64,000 bases of DNA from Leifsonia sp. Root227 (GCF_001428745.1 NZ_LMIO01000004.1:620001-684000), one strand, 5' to 3'. Positions 1 to 8,577 are shown, numbered from the stretch's first letter. Made by a program: numbers and translations. Notes: generated by a model from the letters alone, not told the origin.

Positions 1-610
1 TGCGTCGCGGCCCGGCCTCGGTGACGAGCGCGTGGTGATAGTGCCCGGCGAGCACCAGCCGAACGTCGGTGGCCGTGCAGAGGTCGATGAGCGCGTCGGG
101 GTCGACCAGTCGGAGCGTCTCGAACAGCCCGGTGGTCGGCGGCACGGGCGGGTGATGCAGCACCAGGATCGTCCCGCGCGCAGACGGCTCGGCCAGCACG
201 CTGCGCAGGCGTTCGAGCTGTGCGGCGTCGACGCGTCCGTAGCCCGCGCCAGGCACCACGGAGTCGACGGTCACGATGCGGAAGCCGTCCAGGTCGGTGA
301 CGGTCTCGCGGGCGCCCAGCACCTGCTCGAAGCCTGCGGCGATGTCGTGGTTGCCCATCGCGTAGACGACGCGCGCATCCCGTTCGGACGCCCACGGCCC
401 CAGCCGGTCGGCCAGCAGCCGGTACGACTCCTGGCTGCCGTCGTCCGACAGGTCGCCTGACGCGACGACCAGGTCGATCGACTCGAGCGTCGCCGCCCGC
501 GCCAGCACCCTGTCGAGCGCAGCGAGCGTGTCGACCAGCCCGTAGTGCAGGCGGCCGTCGCCGTACAGATGGGTATCCGACAGGTGCAGGATGCGGAGGG
601 TGTCGCTCAC
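1..610 (-). CDS. calcineurin-like metallophosphoesterase (partial, runs off left edge)
   Basis: The first 203 residues of a class III cyclic-nucleotide phosphodiesterase-like (CpdA/Icc type) metallophosphoesterase are present; the C-terminus lies beyond the left edge. The dimetal motifs appear in order: HLSDTH (residues 9-14), SGDLSDDG (51-58), GNHD (86-89), LHHPP in the middle, and GHYHH near residue 189. These residues coordinate two metal ions in the family, which hydrolyses phosphodiester bonds in the cytoplasm. The GTG start at 610 places the first metal motif where the family has it. The substrate (cAMP or another phosphodiester) cannot be told from sequence. The gene faces away from the neighbouring material and shares no obvious operon with the YhgE gene, which ends at 658. 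Confidence 0.88.
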   Translation of the reverse strand, partial: MSDTLRILHLSDTHLYGDGRLHYGLVDTLAALDRVLARAATLESIDLVVASGDLSDDGSQESYRLLADRLGPWASERDARVVYAMGNHDIAAGFEQVLGARETVTDLDGFRIVTVDSVVPGAGYGRVDAAQLERLRSVLAEPSARGTILVLHHPPVPPTTGLFETLRLVDPDALIDLCTATDVRLVLAGHYHHALVTEAGPRR

Positions 611-657
611 GCGGACACCCTACCGCCCGGCACCGTCACCGGATCAGGCGGCCGCCG

Positions 658-2511
658 TCACCCGATCAGGCTCGGCCGCAGGTCGCGCAGCGTGCGAAAG
701 TGCGTCATCCTCGTGACGCCGATCGCCGAGACCAGCAGCGCGATCAGCAGCCACAGCCCGAGCACGCCTGCGTCCGCCCAGGCGGTCGCCGGGTTGCCTC
801 CGTACATCAGCTGCCGGATGCCGTCGACGGCGTACGACATCGGCAAGACGTGGTGCAGCGCAGCCAGCGGGCCAGGCAACGTCTGCCACGGGAACGTGCC
901 TCCCGCTGTCACGAGTTGCAGCACCATCAGCACGAGGCCGAGGAATTGACCGACGCTGCCCAGCCACACGTTCAGCGCCAGGATGATCGCCGCGAACGTG
1001 AGAGACGCCAGGGCCATCAGCCCGTACATCCCGAGCGGATTGTCGATCCGGAACCCGAGGGCCCCTGAGACGATCGCGAACAGCCCGACCATCTGGATGG
1101 CGCCGAGCAGACCGGGGGTGAGCCAGCCGGCGAGAGTGATCTTCACCGGCGAGTGCAGCGCCGTGATGGCACGGCGGGAGACGGGCTTGACGATCAGGAA
1201 CAGGGCGTAGATGCCGATCCAGCCCGCCAGCGCCACGAAGAACGGTGCGAGGCCGGCTCCGTACGTCCCCGCCGAGGTGATCGAGTCGTTCTTGAGGTTC
1301 ACAGGGTCGGCGATCGTGGTGGCCTGCTTCTTCTGCAGCGACGGGGAGTTGTCCGGGATCTGGTCCACCCCGCTCGTCAGTCCGTCGCGCAGTGTGGCCG
1401 TACCGTCGTGCAGGGTGGTGAGGCCGTCCCGCAGCTGGGATGCGCCCGTCGCCGCCTGCTTGCTGCCATCGGCGAGCTGCGCGGCTCCACCGGCCGCCTG
1501 CGTCGAGCCCGAAGCCACCTGGGATGCTCCGGAGGCGACCTGATCGGCGCCGGCGGCGAGCTGGTTCACTTGACCGACGAGGGTCTGCACCTGGGCGTTG
1601 CCGTCCTGCACCTTCGCGTCGATCTTCCCGAGCGCCGCCGACACCTGGTCGAGCTGCTCCTGCGTCGCTCCTGCCTGCTGCAACTGCGCCAGAAGCTGCT
1701 GGCCGACAGCGGGCGCGTCCGTGGCGAGCTGGGCCGCGGCGCTTCCCGCCTGGCTGGCCTTCGCGGCGAGCTGGTCGTTGCCCGCTGCGACCTGCGCAGC
1801 GCCGTCGCTCACCTGTCCTGCGCCGGAGGAGAGCTGGGCGAGCGCATCCGACAACTGCTGCGAACCGGTCGCCAGCTGGCTGGTGCCGTCGGCGAGAGTG
1901 GATGCGCCGGAGCGCGCGGTCTCGCTGCCGTCGACGAGCTTGTTCGCACCGTCCACGGCCGACACGAGGTTGGAGCGGATGTCGGCGAGCCCGAGCAGGA
2001 ACTGCTCTGCGGCCTGCTGGTTGACCTTCTTGACGATCGAGGTGCGGATCTTCTCGGCGGCCTGCGTTCCGATGGTGGACGCCAGGTAGCTGTTGGTGTC
2101 GTTGGTCGTGAGGGTCACCGTCGCGCGGTGCGGAGACGACGTGGATGCAGAGGCCAGCGCTTCCGAGAAGTCGGCGGGGAAGGTGATGGAGAAGTCGTAC
2201 TTCGAGTCGTCCACCCCGCTCGCGGCGGAGCCGGACTCCACGCGGTGCCAGTCGAACGAGCCGTCTCTGATCAGCTCGTCCGCCACCTCGTCGCCGTAGT
2301 TGACGGATTTACCGTCGACCGTCGTGCCGCTGTCGTCGACCACGATCGCCGCCGGGATCTTGTTGAGGTTCGCATACGGGTTCTGGTTGGCCCACAGGTA
2401 CAGGCCGCCGTAGAGCACCGGTACGCACATCAGGGCGATGAGCGCCACGATCGACATCGGGCTGGCGGTGAGACGGCGGAACTCCGCCGCGATCATCTGG
2501 GGGATCTTCAT
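658..2511 (-). CDS. YhgE/Pip family membrane protein
   Basis: A 617-residue protein of the YhgE/Pip family (ABC-2 permease-like). One membrane segment lies near residues 18-40. A large extracytoplasmic region follows, starting with an AIVVDDSG-type strand and continuing into a long linker of about 200 residues built from degenerate heptads with recurrent Gly, Ala and Gln (patterns like ADGxxQLAxG). Four to six membrane helices fill the C-terminal 200 residues. Related proteins include the Lactococcus phage-infection protein Pip, and EsaA of type VII secretion has the same N-terminal domain. The ATG at 2511 overlaps the stop of the upstream gene (ATGA), so the two are translationally coupled in a TetR-led operon. 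The transported substrate is unknown; export or cell-surface remodelling is inference. Confidence 0.88.
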   Translation of the reverse strand: MKIPQMIAAEFRRLTASPMSIVALIALMCVPVLYGGLYLWANQNPYANLNKIPAAIVVDDSGTTVDGKSVNYGDEVADELIRDGSFDWHRVESGSAASGVDDSKYDFSITFPADFSEALASASTSSPHRATVTLTTNDTNSYLASTIGTQAAEKIRTSIVKKVNQQAAEQFLLGLADIRSNLVSAVDGANKLVDGSETARSGASTLADGTSQLATGSQQLSDALAQLSSGAGQVSDGAAQVAAGNDQLAAKASQAGSAAAQLATDAPAVGQQLLAQLQQAGATQEQLDQVSAALGKIDAKVQDGNAQVQTLVGQVNQLAAGADQVASGASQVASGSTQAAGGAAQLADGSKQAATGASQLRDGLTTLHDGTATLRDGLTSGVDQIPDNSPSLQKKQATTIADPVNLKNDSITSAGTYGAGLAPFFVALAGWIGIYALFLIVKPVSRRAITALHSPVKITLAGWLTPGLLGAIQMVGLFAIVSGALGFRIDNPLGMYGLMALASLTFAAIILALNVWLGSVGQFLGLVLMVLQLVTAGGTFPWQTLPGPLAALHHVLPMSYAVDGIRQLMYGGNPATAWADAGVLGLWLLIALLVSAIGVTRMTHFRTLRDLRPSLIG

Positions 2512-3302
2512 TCGGCTTCCTCTGCGCGCTTGGCGCTGTCTGCACGTTCTGGGGTGTCCGCGCGGTCTGCGCGGTCTGCGGTGGCTGCACGGTCTGCGCG
2601 CTGTTCGAGTGCTGGGGCGACGATGAGGTCTGGCAGCTCGTCGGTGTCGTCGCGCCCAGGGTCTTCGTCGAAGGTGCGGTTCGCGGCAGTCTCGCCGAGG
2701 CGGGTGATCATCGTGGAGGCCGCGATGGCGGCCGCAGAGGCGTCCCCGGCCACGACCAGCACCGCGATGTCCCTGGCGGCGAGTCCGCGGGCGAGCTCCC
2801 ACCACTCGTTCGGGTCTCCACCGTGCCTGTCCGGCGACGTGATGACGAGACCGTCGACGCCCTTCCTCATGAGCGCGAGCTCTGCGAGCAGCTTGATGCG
2901 CACGGTCGGCGGCACGTTGCCGATGGCGAACCGCGCCCACTCGGAAGCACCCAGCTCGCCCAGCCGCCTGTTGACGGCGAGGGGATTGGAGGCGCGCCCG
3001 GCGAACATGAGCTCCTCCGCGACGATCCCGGCCACGGTCACGTCCGCAGCAGGCTCGCAGACGTCCGGCGCGTCGATGAGGGCGATGCGCTTTCGCATGG
3101 CCGAGTAGTCGGTGGCACCGTCGATGGTGACGGTTCCGGCGTCCGGCCGCATCCGGCCGGACGCGATCAGGCCGAGCACGGACGGCCGCTGCTCCGTCTC
3201 CGCCCTGGCGAGCGTCACCTCGCCGGTCTGGAACGACACGGTGGCGGGCGGAAGGGCGGCGTTGTGTGCGCCTTTGGCGACTCTGTCGAGGACGATCTTC
3301 AT
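2508..3302 (-). CDS. degenerate ABC-ATPase-like protein without a P-loop
   Basis: This 264-residue protein keeps the outline of an ABC ATPase: a strand ending in TGEVTL, a LIASGRMRPDAGTVTIDG-like stretch matching the post-Walker-A region of ABC proteins, and a later alternation of hydrophobic strands. The Walker A glycine-lysine loop is absent, replaced by a segment around residues 32-42 with no GxxGxGK(S/T), and no LSGGQ signature is visible. It therefore probably does not hydrolyse ATP as a canonical ABC subunit. The last 40 residues are a charged Arg/Ala/Asp repeat tail. It sits between the TetR gene and YhgE/Pip with 4-bp overlaps on both sides, so it is presumably a partner of the YhgE protein. 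A regulatory or structural role is inference. Confidence 0.72.
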   Translation of the reverse strand: MKIVLDRVAKGAHNAALPPATVSFQTGEVTLARAETEQRPSVLGLIASGRMRPDAGTVTIDGATDYSAMRKRIALIDAPDVCEPAADVTVAGIVAEELMFAGRASNPLAVNRRLGELGASEWARFAIGNVPPTVRIKLLAELALMRKGVDGLVITSPDRHGGDPNEWWELARGLAARDIAVLVVAGDASAAAIAASTMITRLGETAANRTFDEDPGRDDTDELPDLIVAPALEQRADRAATADRADRADTPERADSAKRAEEAE

Positions 3303-3937
3303 GCTGCGACCTCCTGGAAGCCGAGTTCGGGGGTTTCGGCGATGAGCGCATCAGCTTCTCGCCAGCCGAGTCCTGCTGCGCTCAGTCCGGCGAGCATCAC
3401 GAGCCGGTGGCCGGCCTCGTTGGTGAGCTTGGCGCTGGTGGCCTCGTCGAGCACGGCGACGGCGGCGTTCTCGATGAGTCTGGTGACGGTGTCCAGGTCG
3501 AGGTCGGTGCGGATGCGCCCTGCTGCCATGCCGCGCTGGACGGTGTCGCGTAGCCGCTCGCGGGCCGGGTCGAGGGCCGCGCCGACGAGTTCCCGGTGCG
3601 GGCCGCGCACGGCCAGGGCCGCGCTGACGCGCACGTGCTCGACCTCGGCCCAGAGGGTGGCGCCGAACAGAGCGATCTCGACCAGCGCATCCGGATGGGA
3701 GACAGGGTCGAGCAGGGCGGCGAGCCTGGCCGCGCCGCGGGTGAAGACGTCGATGAGGAGGTCGTCCCTGGTGGCGAAGTGGCCGTAGATGGCGCGGCGG
3801 CTGAGACCGGCGCGGGCGGCGATGGTCTCGAGGGAGGCGTCGATGTCCTCGTTGAGCGCCGTTGCGGCCGCCGCGATGATCGCCTCCCTGTTCGCTGCTG
3901 CGTCGCGCCGGGGGGCGCGGGTGGTGGAGGTGGGCAT
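3299..3937 (-). CDS. TetR/AcrR family transcriptional regulator
   Basis: A 212-residue TetR-type repressor. The N-terminal helix-turn-helix (residues about 12-58) contains the ETIAARAGLSRRAIYGHF-type recognition segment followed by the usual DLLIDVF helix; the C-terminal ligand domain is Ala/Leu-rich. The ATG at 3937 puts the HTH at the normal distance from the N-terminus. A TATGAT -10 box ends only 7 nt upstream, so the mRNA may be leaderless. The stop overlaps the start of the ABC-ATPase-like gene. It probably represses its own three-gene operon with YhgE/Pip through the 3956-3975 dyad. The inducer is unknown. Confidence 0.9.
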   Translation of the reverse strand: MPTSTTRAPRRDAAANREAIIAAAATALNEDIDASLETIAARAGLSRRAIYGHFATRDDLLIDVFTRGAARLAALLDPVSHPDALVEIALFGATLWAEVEHVRVSAALAVRGPHRELVGAALDPARERLRDTVQRGMAAGRIRTDLDLDTVTRLIENAAVAVLDEATSAKLTNEAGHRLVMLAGLSAAGLGWREADALIAETPELGFQEVAA

Positions 3938-3944
3938 GCAATCG

Positions 3945-3980
3945 ATCATACTCTTCTTGCACAGCGGTGTGCAAGATAAT
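3945..3980. promoter_or_regulatory. TetR operator and promoter between tetR-type gene and purA
   Basis: A perfect 8-bp inverted repeat CTTGCACA-GCGG-TGTGCAAG occupies 3956-3975. On the minus strand a TTGCAC -35 box lies inside the right arm and a TATGAT -10 box lies at 3950-3945, so a bound repressor would block transcription of the TetR gene. On the plus strand a GATAAT hexamer (3975-3980) could serve purA. The dyad size and position are typical of TetR autoregulation. The link to this TetR is inferred from adjacency. Confidence 0.6.
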
Positions 3981-4053
3981 GGCTTGATAGGATCGAGTGC
4001 GACGGTCGACCCGAAGGACGCCGGCGCGCTCATCCCATCGAGAGGACCGAAAA

Positions 4054-5340
4054 GTGCCCGCGATCGTGATCATCGGCGCCCAGTGGGGCGACGAAGGCAA
4101 AGGCAAAGCGACCGACCTCCTCGGCAGCCGCATCGACTACGTCGTCAAGTTCAACGGAGGCAACAACGCCGGCCACACGGTGGTCGTCGGCAGCGAGAAG
4201 TACGCGCTGCACCTGCTTCCGTCCGGCATCCTGACCGAGGGCGTCACGCCCGTCATCTCCAACGGCGTCGTCGTCGACATCGAGGTGCTGTTCGAGGAGC
4301 TGGACGGGCTGATCGCCCGCGGCGTCGACGTGTCCCGCCTCAAGGTGAGCTCCAACGCGCACGTCATCACCTCGTACCACCGCACCATCGACAAGGTCAC
4401 GGAGCGCTTCCTCGGCAAGCGCCAGATCGGCACCACCGGCCGCGGCATCGGCCCGACCTACGCCGACAAGATCAACAGGGTGGGCATCCGCATCCAGGAC
4501 CTTTTCGACGAGAACATCCTGCGCCAGAAGGTCGAGGGAGCCCTCGACCAGAAGAACCACCTGCTGGTCAAGGTCTACAACCGCCGCGCCATCAGCGTCG
4601 ACGAGGTCGTCGAGCAGCTGCTGAGCTACGCGGACCGCCTCCGGCCGATGGTCGTCGACAGCTCGCTGCTCCTGCACCAGGCGCTCGAGGCAGGCAAGTA
4701 CGTCCTGTTCGAGGGCGGTCAGGCCACGATGCTGGATGTGGACCACGGCACGTACCCGTTCGTCACCTCCTCCAACTCCACCGCGGGCGGGGCGGCGACC
4801 GGCTCCGGCATCGGCCCGAACCGCATCGACCGCGTCATCGCGATCGTCAAGGCGTACACGACCCGTGTCGGCGCCGGCCCGTTCCCGACCGAGCTGTTCG
4901 ACGAGTGGGGCGAGTTCCTGCGCGAGCGCGGCTTCGAGTTCGGCACCACCACGGGTCGCCCGCGCCGCACCGGCTGGTACGACGCGCCCGTCGCTCGCTA
5001 CACGGCGCGCATCAACGGCGTCACCGACTTCGTGCTCACCAAGCTGGACACGCTCACCGGCATCGAGCGCATCCCTGTCTGCGTCGCGTACGACGTGGAC
5101 GGCGTGCGTCACGACGAGGTTCCCGCGTCGCAGAGCGACTTCCACCACGCCGCCCCGATCTACGAGGAGTTCCCCGGCTGGACCGAGGACATCAGCGGTG
5201 CGCGCACCTTCGATGACCTGCCGAAGAACGCGCAGGATTACGTGATCGCGCTGGAGAAGCTGTCCGGCGCCCGCATCTCGGCGATCGGCGTCGGCCCGGC
5301 GCGCGACGAGATCGTGGTGCGCCACGACCTCGTGGACTGA
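4054..5340 (+). CDS. purA: adenylosuccinate synthetase
   Basis: PurA catalyses GTP-dependent ligation of aspartate to IMP, the first committed step to AMP. The 428-residue length matches bacterial PurA. The GTP-binding GAQWGDEGKGK loop is at residues 8-18, followed by the NGGNNAGHT segment and TTGRGIGPTYADK. The C-terminal half has the GAGPFPTEL and TTGRPRRTGWYD signatures. The start is the GTG at 4054, preceded by a GAGAGGA ribosome-binding site; upstream in-frame starts would extend past the loop without homology. The gene is monocistronic, divergent from the TetR operon and convergent with a MarR gene. Confidence 0.97.
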   Translation: MPAIVIIGAQWGDEGKGKATDLLGSRIDYVVKFNGGNNAGHTVVVGSEKYALHLLPSGILTEGVTPVISNGVVVDIEVLFEELDGLIARGVDVSRLKVSSNAHVITSYHRTIDKVTERFLGKRQIGTTGRGIGPTYADKINRVGIRIQDLFDENILRQKVEGALDQKNHLLVKVYNRRAISVDEVVEQLLSYADRLRPMVVDSSLLLHQALEAGKYVLFEGGQATMLDVDHGTYPFVTSSNSTAGGAATGSGIGPNRIDRVIAIVKAYTTRVGAGPFPTELFDEWGEFLRERGFEFGTTTGRPRRTGWYDAPVARYTARINGVTDFVLTKLDTLTGIERIPVCVAYDVDGVRHDEVPASQSDFHHAAPIYEEFPGWTEDISGARTFDDLPKNAQDYVIALEKLSGARISAIGVGPARDEIVVRHDLVD

Positions 5341-5384
5341 CGTTCGGCGCCCCGCGTCGCGCCGTCGTTCCTGCCGAACCGCGT

Positions 5385-5825
5385 TCAGCGGGCGCTGAGC
5401 GCGTGCAGTAGCGGGAGCAGTGCATCCGGTGCTGCGGCGGCCGCGGGGGTGAAGAACGCGGTGTCCGCGGACTCGACCGCCTCGATCGCGGCCGCCGCCA
5501 GCTCGCGCCCGGCCTCGGTCGCGTGCAGCACCTTCGCACGGGTGTCCGCAGGGTCCTGCTCGCGTTCGAGGAGGCCCTTGGCGAGCAGGCGGCGCACCAC
5601 CTCCGAGGTCATGCGCGCATCCGACCCGGTGAACTCGGACAGCCGCGCCTGGTTGGGTCGCTCGCCTGCGCCGTTCAGCCACCAGGTGGATGCGAGGATC
5701 ACGAACTGCGCGTGCGTCAGGTCGAGCGGGGTGAGCGCCTCCGCCATCGCCCGCTGCCAGCGCAGCGTGGCGTGCCAGAGCAGAAAGCCGGGGCTGGCGG
5801 TCGGACCCTCCGGGAATTTCGTCAT
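5385..5825 (-). CDS. MarR family transcriptional regulator
   Basis: A 146-residue MarR-type winged-helix protein. The core has the LDLTHAQFVILASTWWL helix, the DNA-recognition segment around residues 60-80 (DARMTSEVVRRLLAKGLL) and a wing beginning EREQDPADTRAKVLHAT. It is co-transcribed with and translationally coupled to the SRPBCC gene upstream (ATGA overlap at 5822-5825), so it likely controls that pair through the palindromes at 6265-6283. Family members respond to small aromatic ligands or oxidants; the ligand here is unknown. It converges on purA with a 44-nt gap that holds only a weak GTTCGGC/GCCGAAC inverted repeat. Confidence 0.9.
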   Translation of the reverse strand: MTKFPEGPTASPGFLLWHATLRWQRAMAEALTPLDLTHAQFVILASTWWLNGAGERPNQARLSEFTGSDARMTSEVVRRLLAKGLLEREQDPADTRAKVLHATEAGRELAAAAIEAVESADTAFFTPAAAAAPDALLPLLHALSAR

Positions 5826-6241
5826 GCTCTCAGTGTGGCCTGCGCGAAGAGGGCGGCCATCGACTCTGGGAAGTCGTCGCTGATCTGCGGGCCGAGCTCC
5901 GGGCCGACCTCGTCGGCGGCTGGGCCGGTGATGTCGAGGCGGTGGGTGACGCTGGTGCCGGTTGCCGTGTTGGTCAGGGTGTGCCGGAAGGTGAGCGTGA
6001 CGTCGCCGTAGACGGTGCGGTCGGCGTACGTGACGCCGTCGACGAGGTCGACGATGGTCGAGCGGAACGGATCTTGCCCGACAGGGGTGATCGTGAGCTC
6101 GGTCCCGACGGCGAACGGGCCGTCGAGCTCGAAGGTGTCTGCGCCGTCGTAGGTGAGGTCCCCGGTGTGCAGGTCGCGCAGCGCCGCCCAGACGGCGTCG
6201 CGGGAGAGCGTGGTCTCTGCGGTGTGCTCTGTGCTCCACAT
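5822..6241 (-). CDS. SRPBCC family protein (START-like fold)
   Basis: A 139-residue single-domain protein with the SRPBCC (polyketide cyclase/START-like) pattern: an N-terminal TTLSRDAVWAALRDL helix after the first strand, alternating beta strands through the middle (FRSTIVDLVDGVTY, VTLTFRHTL) and a long C-terminal helix ending in MAALFAQATL. The family binds hydrophobic ligands in a deep pocket; no catalytic residues can be assigned. The ATG at 6241 has a GAAAGG ribosome-binding site upstream. It is the first gene of a two-gene operon with a MarR regulator, which suggests a ligand-responsive binding or detoxification role. Confidence 0.8.
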   Translation of the reverse strand: MWSTEHTAETTLSRDAVWAALRDLHTGDLTYDGADTFELDGPFAVGTELTITPVGQDPFRSTIVDLVDGVTYADRTVYGDVTLTFRHTLTNTATGTSVTHRLDITGPAADEVGPELGPQISDDFPESMAALFAQATLRA

Positions 6242-6264
6242 GATCGTGCCTTTCTGTCTAGGAG

Positions 6265-6283
6265 TAGATGATCTATGCATAGA
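6265..6283. promoter_or_regulatory. overlapping palindromes upstream of SRPBCC-MarR operon
   Basis: A 12-bp perfect palindrome TCTATGCATAGA (6272-6283) overlaps a second dyad TAGATGATCTA (6265-6275). They lie 24-42 bp upstream of the SRPBCC start codon, where a repressor would cover the promoter. The size and symmetry suit a MarR dimer, and the MarR gene in the same operon is the obvious candidate regulator. That assignment is inferred. Confidence 0.5.
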
Positions 6284-6434
6284 GAATACGGCGAGATGAG
6301 CCGATGCACAAGACCTTCGGTGAACTTCTCGGTCCTGTCGTGCTCCCGACCTCCATCGCGAGGATGACGCCCAGCCGCCCAGGATGAGGCCCCCGACCGA
6401 TGTGCGCCCGGTCCGTGGCGAAGACGATGGATGC

Positions 6435-7145
6435 ATGACCTCAGATCCCACCGTCCAGCACCCGGCCCTCGCGGCCATCGGCCTCACCAAGGCGTACGGC
6501 GCCGCCGTCGCGCTCGCCGGTGTCGACTTCCGGCTGAACGTCGGCGACTCCGTGGCGATCATGGGCTCATCCGGCTCAGGAAAGACCACTCTGCTGCACG
6601 TCCTCGCAGGAATCGTGAAGCCGGACACCGGCAGCGTCACCCTCGCGACACCGCACGGACCTCTCGAGGTCACGGCGCTCGGCGAGAAGGAGCGCTCCCG
6701 ACTGCGACGCGAGGCGTTCGGGTTCGTGTTCCAGCAGGGCTTCCTGCTGCCGGAGCTGACTGTGATCGAGAACGTCGCGCTCCCGCTCATGCTCGGAGGC
6801 GCTGCGCGAGCTGCGGCCGAGCAGAACTCGGCAGGCTGGCTCGCCGCGCTCGGCCTCGCAGGCTACGAGACGCGGCGCATCGGCCAGCTCTCCGGCGGCC
6901 AGGCTCAGCGGGTCGCGATCGCTCGGGCTCAGGTGACGGGCGCATCCATCGTCTTCGCCGACGAGCCGACCGGCGCGCTTGACTCGCACACCTCCGTCGA
7001 GGTGATGGATGCGCTCATCGGCTCGACCACGGGTCGCGGTCGCTCGCTCGTGGTCGTCACCCACGACGAGGAGGTCGCCGCCCGCTGCTCGCGCGTGCTC
7101 CGCCTCGCGGACGGCCGCATCGTGGACGAGGCGGTCACCCGATGA
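6435..7145 (+). CDS. ABC transporter ATP-binding protein (MacB/LolD type)
   Basis: A 236-residue ATPase subunit with the complete set of motifs: Walker A GSSGSGKTT near residue 45, Q-loop FVFQQGFLLPELT, signature LSGGQAQR, Walker B IVFADEPTGALDS and the H-loop VVTHDEE. The TVIENVALPLML and ADEPTGALDS wording is typical of the MacB/LolD/FtsE group that powers mechanotransmission or lipid/peptide export. The ATG at 6435 is preferred because the domain begins directly after it; an in-frame ATG at 6384 would add 17 unmatched residues. It overlaps the permease gene by 4 bp and forms a two-gene exporter with it. The substrate is unknown. Confidence 0.92.
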   Translation: MTSDPTVQHPALAAIGLTKAYGAAVALAGVDFRLNVGDSVAIMGSSGSGKTTLLHVLAGIVKPDTGSVTLATPHGPLEVTALGEKERSRLRREAFGFVFQQGFLLPELTVIENVALPLMLGGAARAAAEQNSAGWLAALGLAGYETRRIGQLSGGQAQRVAIARAQVTGASIVFADEPTGALDSHTSVEVMDALIGSTTGRGRSLVVVTHDEEVAARCSRVLRLADGRIVDEAVTR

Positions 7146-8479
7146 ACACCCTCAGGCTCGCCTGGCTGCTCGGCCGCCGCTCCGCAGCCGACCGCGGGAC
7201 CATCGTGCTGCCCGTCGTCGCCTTCGCCGTCGTCACCGCCCTCCTGCTCATCGTCGCCGGCGGGGCGCAGGCGTTCTTCTCCTGGACCGGGGAGACCGCA
7301 TTCCTCTACCAGTTGCTCGCGGTCGTCGCCCTCGCCCTGCTGATCGTGCCGCTGGTCGCGCTCGGCGGCTCCGCCGCCCGGCTCTCGGCGCGCCGCAGGG
7401 ACGACAGGCTCGCGAGCCTCCGCCTCCTCGGGGCGACGCCGGGCACCGTCACAGCCCTGACCGTCATCGAGTCGACCGTGCTCGCCCTGGTGGGCGCACT
7501 CGCTGGTGTGGTCATCTCGCTCGGAGCCGCGCCGCTGGTCGGGCTGATCCCGTTCCGGGGCGAGCCGCTCGGCGCGACCGTCTTCCTGCATCCACTGCTC
7601 GTCGCCGTCGTGGTCCTGGCGGTGGGAGCGCTCGCCGCGCTCAGCGCCGTGATCGGGTTGCGCGGCGTGATCCTGTCGCCGCTCGGGGTGCGCACCCGCC
7701 AGACGGCGCCCAGGATGCACTGGATGCGGGTGGTCATCGGCCTGGGCGTCGTCGCGGTGACCTTCATGGCCATGAGCGTGCTTCAGCTCGCCTCCGGCTT
7801 CGGCGTGGTGCTGACGATCATGGCCGTCGGCTTCGGCGGAACGGTCGCTGTGCTCAACCTCGTTGGACCGTGGGTGCTCAGGCTGGTGGCATCCGGCCAG
7901 GCGAAGCGCGCGAAGACGCCGACCAGGCTGCTCGCCGCCCGCAGCATCCTGGAGTCGCCCAAGGCGGCGTGGCGGCAGGTGTCCGGTGTGGCGATGACGA
8001 GCTTCATGGCCGTCTTCGCCGGCGTCGGGGTCGCCCTGCTCGGTGTCGCAGCCGACAGCGGGAAGGCGGACGCTCAATCACTGCAGATCTTCGCCGATAT
8101 CCGCACGGGAGTCATCATCACCGTGGTCGCGTCGTTCCTCATGGTCGCCTGCTCCGTCGGCGTGAACCAGGCGTCCGCCGTGCTCGACCGCCGCGCCATC
8201 TACGTCAGTCTCGACAGGCTCGGGATGCCCGTGGAGACGATGAACGCCGCCCGCTCCCGCGCCGTCCTCTCCCCGCTGCGCATCACCACGATCGGCTCTG
8301 CGGTGACGGCGGCGGTCGTGATCTTCCCGCTCACCGGCCTCAGCCTGCTCGTCGCTCCGGCGAGCCTCCTCATGATCGCGGGATGCCTGGCCGCCGGCAT
8401 CTTCCTCGTCTGGCTGGGACTCCGCGCGACGCGTCCGGTGCTCGCCCGTGTGCTGGCAGACCCGTCGCCGTCGCTGTGA
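7142..8479 (+). CDS. ABC transporter permease (FtsX-like)
   Basis: A 445-residue integral membrane protein with about eight to ten predicted helices. The N-terminal helix follows LLGRRSAADRG, and pairs of helices are separated by a cytoplasmic loop with the SARRRDDRLASLRLLGATPGTV coupling segment typical of FtsX/BceB-like permeases. A second copy of that loop, with DRRAIYVSLDRLGMPVETM, lies near residue 350, giving a duplicated two-repeat permease. It works with the ATPase encoded immediately upstream. Relatives export antimicrobial peptides or lipids; no regulator or two-component system is adjacent, so the substrate remains open. Confidence 0.85.
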   Translation: MNTLRLAWLLGRRSAADRGTIVLPVVAFAVVTALLLIVAGGAQAFFSWTGETAFLYQLLAVVALALLIVPLVALGGSAARLSARRRDDRLASLRLLGATPGTVTALTVIESTVLALVGALAGVVISLGAAPLVGLIPFRGEPLGATVFLHPLLVAVVVLAVGALAALSAVIGLRGVILSPLGVRTRQTAPRMHWMRVVIGLGVVAVTFMAMSVLQLASGFGVVLTIMAVGFGGTVAVLNLVGPWVLRLVASGQAKRAKTPTRLLAARSILESPKAAWRQVSGVAMTSFMAVFAGVGVALLGVAADSGKADAQSLQIFADIRTGVIITVVASFLMVACSVGVNQASAVLDRRAIYVSLDRLGMPVETMNAARSRAVLSPLRITTIGSAVTAAVVIFPLTGLSLLVAPASLLMIAGCLAAGIFLVWLGLRATRPVLARVLADPSPSL

Positions 8480-8577
8480 GGCAGCAACTCGATCCCGCTT
8501 GATTGCACAGCGAGAATTCACCACCGCGTGTAGTACGATATTTCTTCAGGGAAGACAGTAAACGAGGAGATATCAGT

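Noticed and set aside
1153..3108. Long plus-strand open frame antisense to the YhgE/Pip operon
   Set aside because: Composition is Arg/Gly/Ala-rich without any recognisable domain; it mirrors the codon bias of the minus-strand genes.
5342..5379. Terminator between purA and the MarR gene
   Set aside because: Arms GTTCGGC/GCCGAAC are only 7 bp with a 24-nt loop; too weak to list as a terminator.
4030..5682. Minus-strand open frame antisense to purA
   Set aside because: It is fully overlapped by purA, which has strong family motifs; the antisense translation is Arg/Val/Asp-rich with no domain.
8480..8577. A clear sigma-70 promoter for esaA
   Set aside because: TTGCAC (8503) and TACGAT (8534) are 25 bp apart, too far for a -35/-10 pair.
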